From positions 1 through 64,000 of the forward strand of contig NZ_FRAF01000008.1 in NCBI RefSeq assembly GCF_900142255.1: 64,000 nucleotides of DNA, in the 5' to 3' direction. Every line of letters begins with the position of its first letter. Positions within the stretch are counted from its first letter, which is position 1. Below the pieces are notes generated by a model. The model saw nothing but the letters and a program-made list of their open reading frames with translations. It did no database searches and had not been told where the DNA came from. Source of the stretch: Alicyclobacillus tolerans (lineage in GTDB: Bacteria > Bacillota > Bacilli > Alicyclobacillales > Alicyclobacillaceae). The position numbers were made by a program, and so were the translations under genes. Shown here in pieces: positions 59,335 through 64,000 of this stretch.

Positions 59335-59383
59335 CTAGCTGTAGAATTTTCAAATATATTCATTCTGTGTTTTTCTGACTCGT

Positions 59384-59734
59384 CTACCATAAAAACGCCA
59401 ATAGGAAAATCCAGGCGAAGGCGAGCCACCACCACCACCAGCCGCCATACCATACTCCATAACCTGGACGTCCCCAACCAGGGCCGTAGCCATATCCAGG
59501 CCCATAACCAGCTCCATATCCCCATTGAGCGAGTGCGATATCGAGTTTCTTGGCATCGTCACCCTCCGTCGGCTGGGTGCAATTTGCCAATCCAATTGGA
59601 GCATATTGCCTAGGTACTCTCACTAAAACAGCATTCTGATTCACTGCTGTTATAATGCCACGATGAGAGCCCCATGGCGTCTGAAAACGTACCCATTTAC
59701 CTATATTGTTTGCACAATCACTGCGATTGCACAT
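59384..59734 (-). CDS. Gly/Tyr/Trp-rich small membrane protein, unknown
   Basis: 116 residues in three parts: an N-terminal compact beta region with two Cys (MCNRSDCANNIGKWVRFQTPWGSHRGIITAV...VLVRVPRQYAP), which resembles a small SH3/KOW-like fold; a low-complexity GYG/PGY stretch (about 72-96); and a C-terminal tryptophan-rich hydrophobic segment with five consecutive Trp. GGAGGTGA lies six bases before the ATG. Composition suggests a spore-coat or envelope protein; I do not recognise the family. Confidence 0.75.
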   Translation of the reverse strand: MCNRSDCANNIGKWVRFQTPWGSHRGIITAVNQNAVLVRVPRQYAPIGLANCTQPTEGDDAKKLDIALAQWGYGAGYGPGYGYGPGWGRPGYGVWYGGWWWWWLAFAWIFLLAFLW

Positions 59735-59847
59735 GCTTTCTCACCTCCGTATGAATAAAGTAAAAACGAATACCTAACAGACTCATGGAAAATGGATCGA
59801 CAACATCCCTGCCCAGAGAGACTGTTTTGCCGATCCCATTTTCATTC

Positions 59848-59967
59848 TCAATATACAGGTGTTGTTGTGCAGGTTGTGGTATATACAGGTACGAGCAGGA
59901 AGAAGAGAACAAAAATAATTAGAAATACGACAGCCCAGCGGGTGTATCCACCAAATACTCCATACAT
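59848..59967 (-). CDS. 39-residue single-helix membrane protein (YjcZ/SscA-like in style)
   Basis: ATG 59967 with AAGGGTG eight bases upstream opens MYGVFGGYTRWAVVFLIIFV... and ends TTTCTTTPVY. One transmembrane helix (about 11-28) after a Gly/Tyr-rich start resembles small sporulation membrane proteins such as YjcZ and SscA, but similarity is compositional only. Upstream of, and probably co-transcribed with, the Trp-rich gene. Confidence 0.6.
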   Translation of the reverse strand: MYGVFGGYTRWAVVFLIIFVLFFLLVPVYTTTCTTTPVY

Positions 59968-60119
59968 GCTGACTTCACCCTTTCATTTTTGACATAGTGA
60001 AGAATATGTCAGTTGGCATATGGAATGTGGCGGTATTTGTCCTGTACCTTCCCAAGAAGAAAGTTTCAATCTCCAGAAAAACTTAAATCGCAAGTTATAC
60101 CCAAACCGTCATGGGCTAC

Positions 60120-60536
60120 TCAAGAATCCCCGAATTCATCTAAATCTAAATAACGATGTGTAATACCGAGTTTCTTCAATTCAGCTTGATGTAACAGCGT
60201 TAATTGACAAAGAATGTCTTGTCCCTTTTTCGTTAACTCAATGCCTATACTTCGCTTGTCTGTTGGATGCGAAAACCGTCTGACCAAACCTATTTTTTCA
60301 CATCTCTGTATCAGTCCTAACGCACTATGATGACGAACTAAAAGCCTCTCAGCAATTTCTGTTGGAGTCATCCAATTTCGATGCGGATAACCTGCAATGG
60401 CGAGCAGTAATTGATGTTGGCTTGGTGTAATACCAACTTGCAGAGCAGCCGTTTCACTAAAATGTAAAAATTTTCTCAAACGATAACGAAATTCTGCTAG
60501 TTCTTGATAATCCTCTTTTGTAGGCTCCCTATTCAT
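60120..60536 (-). CDS. MarR-family transcriptional regulator
   Basis: Winged-helix regulator of 138 residues: recognition region TPTEIAERLLVRHHSALGLIQRCEKIGLVRRF and the wing HPTDKRSIGIELTKKG. ATG 60536 has GGAG eight bases upstream; an upstream ATG lacks a site. Divergent from the ClC gene, with a perfect palindrome between them, so it probably regulates itself and the channel. Confidence 0.92.
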   Translation of the reverse strand: MNREPTKEDYQELAEFRYRLRKFLHFSETAALQVGITPSQHQLLLAIAGYPHRNWMTPTEIAERLLVRHHSALGLIQRCEKIGLVRRFSHPTDKRSIGIELTKKGQDILCQLTLLHQAELKKLGITHRYLDLDEFGDS

Positions 60537-60563
60537 ATAACCAACTCCGTCATTCAATCTTGC

Positions 60564-60590
60564 ATTTTATATCGTATAGCGATATAAAAT
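60564..60590. promoter_or_regulatory. palindromic operator between marR and the ClC gene
   Basis: Perfect 11-base arms ATTTTATATCG / CGATATAAAAT around TATAG. It lies 27 bases upstream of the MarR start and contains TATA-type -10 sequences for both directions, typical of an autoregulated MarR operator. Confidence 0.75.
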
Positions 60591-60655
60591 ATACGGTCTT
60601 AAGTTTTGTGGAAGCTCCCCATGAATCTCGAATGACTTGAAGGGAGAAACAACAA

Positions 60656-62404
60656 ATGTTTTTTAAAACGAAGCAAACAGGTGATTTTACTACCAATACA
60701 CAAATCATCCGTTTATCTATCGCCGCTCTCATCATTGGTGCCATATGTGCATGGATTGCTGTTGTTTTACTGAAAATGATTTACTTTTTTACAAATTTAT
60801 CTTTTTTTCATCGATTCTCCTTCGCTTATGCTACTCCTACTCATAACTCATTACATGCTTGGATAATCGTTCCTCCCATACTTGGCGCACTTGTCATTGG
60901 AATCATCGCCCGTTATGGTTCAGAAAAAATTCGTGGACACGGAATTCCTGAAGCTATCGAAGCCATGATTATCAACGAAAGTAAAATATCTCCGAGAGTT
61001 GCCTTTTGGAAACCTATTTCTGCAGCGATCTCCATCGGAACAGGCGGACCTTTCGGAGCAGAAGGACCTATTATCATGACTGGAGGTTCCTTCGGTTCTT
61101 TGTTTAGTCAATTGTTCAAATTATCTCCCGTAGAGAGACGCATTCTTTTGGTAGCTGGAGCTGCTGGGGGCATGTCTGCTACATTTGCTGCTCCCGTGTC
61201 ATCTGTTCTCTTTGCCATTGAGCTCTTGGTATTTGAATTTAAACCTCGCAGCTTGGTTCCCATTGCAATTGCAAGTTCTGTTGCTGACGCTATACGTATG
61301 CTTATCCTAGGACCAGGTCCTCTCTTTGCCATGCCTATTCTCCATCATACGAGTTGGAATTTACTAGCCGTGTCATTTGTCATTGGTCTAATGGGAAGTT
61401 TATTGGCTATTCTCTTAACGCGAGCTATCTATGGTGTAGAAGATTTTTTTCGCAAACTCCCTATACACTGGATGTGGTGGCCTGCGATTGGTGCGGTATT
61501 TATAGGACTAGGTGGGTGGATTTCACCTCGCTCCTTAGGCGTAGGTTATGACAGTATTTCAGCAATGCTGAATATGAAATTAACTCTTTATACACTCATT
61601 GGACTTCTGATTGTAAAGACAATAATTTGGGTCATTTCTCTTGGCTCTGGAACTTCTGGCGGAATCCTAGCTCCTATCCTCATCATTGGAGGAAGCTTAG
61701 GCGGGGTTGCAGGCTATGTTTTTCATGCTCAACATCCAGGAGTATGGGTTTTGCTTGGTATGTCTGCCACTTTTTCTGGTGTCACACGCACACCTTTCAC
61801 TAGTATCATTTTCCCGCTGGAATTGACCCATAACTTAGGAGCCTTGTTACCGCTTCTGGTAACTTCAAGCATTTCCACAGGCTTTTCCTCGTGGATTCTT
61901 CCGCGTTCCATCTTGACGGAAAAAATCGTGCGTCGTGGACTGCATTTGACCCGGGAATATAAAACTGATCCGCTTGAGATGCACGATTGTAAGGAAATTT
62001 GTTATATACCAAATAATACCATTCATGGAGATGCGTATCTCACGACAATTACAATGAATCTCCTTAGCCATTACGATACGAAAACTTGGTTCACCGTATT
62101 AGATGATGACGGACATCCAGTTGGAATAGTGCTTGCCTGTGAAATATTGTATCGCGCATCAATAACCCCTCAGCAAAAGGTACTTGAAATCATAAACGAT
62201 GCGCCGTACGTACGTAATAACGATACAGCCAAGGTGGCTATGCAACAAATGCTTATATCTCACTGTGATTGGGTAAAAGTCATCAACAAAGAAGATCACC
62301 AGATTGAAGGTTTTTTGACCATCCAAAAGTTGATGGATTTACGCAGGAAAGAATACGAAGAAGAAACTGAAAGAAAACGTGTTTTTTCTATTTTTCAAAA
62401 TTAA
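60656..62404 (+). CDS. ClC-family chloride channel/antiporter with CBS domains
   Basis: Membrane protein of 582 residues. ClC signature motifs: GHGIPEAIEAM (GSGIP position), GPFGAEGPI with the gating glutamate, and GGILAP (GxFxP position). The C-terminal part (about 440-560) is a CBS pair, a nucleotide-sensing regulatory module. AAGGGAG precedes ATG 60656. Could exchange Cl- for H+; transported ion and mode not deducible from sequence alone. Confidence 0.93.
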   Translation: MFFKTKQTGDFTTNTQIIRLSIAALIIGAICAWIAVVLLKMIYFFTNLSFFHRFSFAYATPTHNSLHAWIIVPPILGALVIGIIARYGSEKIRGHGIPEAIEAMIINESKISPRVAFWKPISAAISIGTGGPFGAEGPIIMTGGSFGSLFSQLFKLSPVERRILLVAGAAGGMSATFAAPVSSVLFAIELLVFEFKPRSLVPIAIASSVADAIRMLILGPGPLFAMPILHHTSWNLLAVSFVIGLMGSLLAILLTRAIYGVEDFFRKLPIHWMWWPAIGAVFIGLGGWISPRSLGVGYDSISAMLNMKLTLYTLIGLLIVKTIIWVISLGSGTSGGILAPILIIGGSLGGVAGYVFHAQHPGVWVLLGMSATFSGVTRTPFTSIIFPLELTHNLGALLPLLVTSSISTGFSSWILPRSILTEKIVRRGLHLTREYKTDPLEMHDCKEICYIPNNTIHGDAYLTTITMNLLSHYDTKTWFTVLDDDGHPVGIVLACEILYRASITPQQKVLEIINDAPYVRNNDTAKVAMQQMLISHCDWVKVINKEDHQIEGFLTIQKLMDLRRKEYEEETERKRVFSIFQN

Positions 62405-62437
62405 ATCTGTTTGAATATGGGGATTTTTTGGAGTGGA

Positions 62438-62592
62438 TGGCAAAACGCGCACTCTCACCAAAAGCCAAACCAGGTGACCCCGCGTCACCCGAAAGGTCTT
62501 TCTTAGTGCTGCTTCCGTCAGGACCTGACACGGTTCGAAAGTTTCCGCCGCGCGGGACCCAGTTCAGCCTTTGGTGAGAAAGCGCGTATTCT
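62438..62592 (-). ncRNA. ffs: signal recognition particle RNA
   Basis: The SRP S-domain hallmark GGTCCTGACGGAAGCAGC lies at 62508-62525 (minus strand). Ends pair over more than 20 bases: ACGCGC and CTCACCAAAGGC on the 5' side with GTTTGGCTTTTGGTGAG and GCGCGT on the 3' side. The molecule is therefore one long hairpin of about 155 nucleotides without room for a Bacillus-type Alu domain, since tRNA-Ser ends only about 17 bases upstream. Exact ends are estimates. Confidence 0.9.
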
Positions 62593-62608
62593 TGCTTGTT
62601 GAAGTTTA

Positions 62609-62698
62609 TGGCGGAGAGAGTGGGATTCGAACCCACGAGACCCTTGCAGGCCTACTCGCTTTCGAGGCGAGCTCTTTCGACCACTCAGACATCTCTCC
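62609..62698 (-). tRNA. tRNA-Ser (anticodon CGA)
   Basis: 90 nucleotides with encoded CCA. Acceptor GGAGAGA/TCTCTCC, discriminator G, anticodon stem CTCGC/GCGAG with loop CTCGAAA (anticodon CGA, reads UCG), a long variable arm and TTCGAATCC T-loop. The 5' 14 bases overlap the 3' end of tadA. Confidence 0.95.
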
Positions 62699-63191
62699 GC
62701 GTCTTCTGACGAGAACGGACTTGTGCAAAGAAGTCTTTCAGTAATATACCACATTCTTCAGCAAGAATGCCACCTGTAACTTGAGGGTAATGGTTCCAGC
62801 CTTTCACTTGGTACAACTGGCAAACAGACTCTAATGCGCCAGCTTTTGTATCTTGTGCACCATAGTAGACCTGTCCAACTCGAGCCTGCAAAATAGCACC
62901 CGCACACATCGCACAAGGCTCCAGGGTGACATAAAGAGTAGATGCTGAAAGTCGCCAACCACCGAGTCGCAAGGAAGCTTGACGCAAAGCCAACATTTCC
63001 GCATGTGCAGTTGGATCCCGCCAAGTCTCTCGCAAATTGTACGCAGCAGCAACCAGTTGTCCATTATATACCAGTAGGGCGCCAATCGGGACCTCGCCAA
63101 GACTAGCCGCTTCCTCAGCCAAAGAAAGTGCGAGACGCATCCAGGCTTCAGGAGAACGTTCCACACATTCCTTATCTGGATTTATTTTCAT
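62685..63191 (-). CDS. tadA: tRNA-specific adenosine deaminase TadA
   Basis: Converts A34 of tRNA-Arg(ACG) to inosine. Zinc/catalytic motif HAEM at residues 63-66, PCAMC at 92-96. 168 residues. Start ATG overlaps the comFB stop (ATGA). Its last codons and stop lie inside the tRNA-Ser gene. Confidence 0.96.
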   Translation of the reverse strand: MKINPDKECVERSPEAWMRLALSLAEEAASLGEVPIGALLVYNGQLVAAAYNLRETWRDPTAHAEMLALRQASLRLGGWRLSASTLYVTLEPCAMCAGAILQARVGQVYYGAQDTKAGALESVCQLYQVKGWNHYPQVTGGILAEECGILLKDFFAQVRSRQKTRRDV

Positions 63192-63457
63192 GACCCCGTA
63201 TGGCGAGGATTATTGGCTACACGTTGAAGTGAAACCGCCAATTCTCGAACAATATCCATTTGCAACTGTGAATTCATGTACTGTGCTTTGACATAGGCTT
63301 CACCGCGATCGGTCGAAACATAACGTGGTGACAATTGGTTAAGCGCTAAAGCCATAACATCATCACGGCACTGCTCGCAATCACAAGGCAGACGCCGCCG
63401 CCATTCCATTTCACTCATGGCATGTCGAACTAAAAGTTCTGTTACATTGACCAGCAT
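63188..63457 (-). CDS. comFB: ComFB-like late competence protein
   Basis: 89 residues with CDCEQCRDDVMALALNQLSPRYVSTDRGEAYVK, the ComFB domain pattern with a Cys triad. In B. subtilis comFB lies in comF and has little known function; the domain in cyanobacteria binds c-di-GMP/c-di-AMP. GGGGGG lies before the ATG. Here it is coupled to tadA. Confidence 0.85.
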   Translation of the reverse strand: MLVNVTELLVRHAMSEMEWRRRLPCDCEQCRDDVMALALNQLSPRYVSTDRGEAYVKAQYMNSQLQMDIVRELAVSLQRVANNPRHTGS

Positions 63458-63580
63458 GGCTTAACCCCCCATTTTCAAGTGCATCCTATTTCTCATTCTT
63501 TTTCAAATCACCGATGCGCTAGCGGTTCGTATGTCGCATACACTGCAACAGACCATTTTGTTGCAGGCGAGGCGATCGGT

Positions 63581-64000
63581 ATGGACACCCCTCTTGAGCA
63601 AACAGATGATATCCGTTTTGATGAAACACGAAAATTTTTAGATAAATGGAGTATGTATAACCTCCTCAAACAGTACCCACCCATGGTTCCCATGCTGCCA
63701 GAAAGCAAACAGTTTACAAAAGAACATTTTTTTTACTTTTGTCAACGTTACGAGTCTTTTTACATCAAGCCTGTAAACACCTGGGGCGGACAATCTATTA
63801 CACGAGTTGACCATTTTCCCAATCAACTCTACTGTATCCGCACCCTAGGTCAACCCACCGTCTGGCGTGCCACAGCGTTTGGATCCTGGTGGACAGTGCG
63901 TAAGCGGCTTCCATTGGCATCCATTATACAGCAGGCTGCTCCTGTTGTAACTTGGAATAATCGCATGTTTGATATTCGCGTACTGATGCAGAGACACAAA
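63581..64000 (+). CDS. YheC/YheD-family spore coat ATP-grasp protein (partial)
   Basis: Open to the right edge: 140 residues seen. RKFLDKWSMYNLLKQYPPMVPMLPES, FYIKPVNTWGGQSI, IIQQAAPVVTWNNRMFDIRVLMQ follow the YheC/YheD endospore-coat-associated pattern (KW..Y..L..HP.L...LPET, LKP..GS.GRGI, QQ.I.L...FD.RVL.Q). ATG 63581 has GAGG eight bases upstream; the frame stays open further up to GTG 63479 without a site. A CATACACT sigma-E-like -10 sits at 63537-63544, supporting the ATG. Confidence 0.82.
   Translation, partial: MDTPLEQTDDIRFDETRKFLDKWSMYNLLKQYPPMVPMLPESKQFTKEHFFYFCQRYESFYIKPVNTWGGQSITRVDHFPNQLYCIRTLGQPTVWRATAFGSWWTVRKRLPLASIIQQAAPVVTWNNRMFDIRVLMQRHK

Noticed and set aside
62388-62754. 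Open frames of about 80 codons downstream of tadA
   Set aside because: They cover SRP RNA and tRNA-Ser; these RNA genes account for the sequence.

Overview
The window is a chromosomal block from an endospore-forming member of the Bacillota. It is essentially the inverted counterpart of the Bacillus subtilis origin-proximal region running from tadA/dnaX to lysS/rrn. The evidence is the gene order itself (dnaX-ybaB-recR-yaaL-bofA, csfB, yaaO-tmk-darA-holB-ricT-yabA-rsmI, abrB, metG-tatD-rnmV-rsmA-yabG-veg, ispE-purR-ridA-spoVG-glmU-prs-pth-fin-mfd, spoVT-yabM-mazG-hup-rqcP-yabP-yabQ-divIC-yabR, spoIIE-yabS-yabT-tilS-hpt-ftsH-hslO-folP-folK-greA-lysS-16S), the many sporulation genes, and promoters matching sigma-F, sigma-G, sigma-H and Spo0A patterns. 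Moderate GC, heavy use of GTG and TTG starts, and hup placed between mazG and rqcP suggest a lineage outside Bacillus proper, possibly Alicyclobacillaceae. That placement is inference. No insertion sequence, prophage or CRISPR array is visible.

Layout: 1-445 holds the 5' end of a 16S rRNA gene with its leader and promoter. 450-9300 holds housekeeping genes (lysS, greA, folate genes, hslO, ftsH, hpt, tilS). 9377-13700 is a sporulation/signalling block (yabT, yabS, spoIIE). 13796-14704 is a small island with a ComEB-type deaminase, the tiny cortex gene cmpA and an unknown gene. 14939-31638 is the conserved yabR to purR block. 31635-36098 contains ispE followed upstream by a cyanophycin synthetase/cyanophycinase pair (cphA-cphB), not part of the usual synteny. 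36383-42936 runs veg, yabG, ykuK-like, rsmA, rnmV, tatD and metG with a methionyl T-box leader. 43019-46383 is an accessory stretch on both strands: an SOS-regulated cassette (unknown small protein, UvrX-type polymerase, YolD-like protein) and an atypical Nramp transporter under a DtxR/MntR-like operator. 46467-58039 resumes the conserved set (abrB, rsmI to dnaX), with an extra SpoVB-type flippase next to csfB. 58090-62404 is a second accessory insertion between dnaX and the SRP RNA gene: an orphan sporulation-type histidine kinase, two small probably spore-related membrane proteins, and a MarR/ClC pair. 62438-64000 holds SRP RNA, tRNA-Ser, tadA, comFB and the start of a YheC/YheD spore-coat ATP-grasp gene.

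Functionally the window links translation and rRNA synthesis, DNA replication and repair (dnaX, holB, recR, mfd, yabA, uvrX), nucleotide and folate metabolism, and the sporulation programme. Sporulation genes cover the initiation repressor AbrB, the SpoIIE phosphatase, the Fin and Gin sigma-switch factors, SpoVT, BofA, YabG, CmpA and YabP/YabQ. Gene starts below were chosen mainly from Shine-Dalgarno spacing and family length. Promoter and operator calls rest on motif reading alone.
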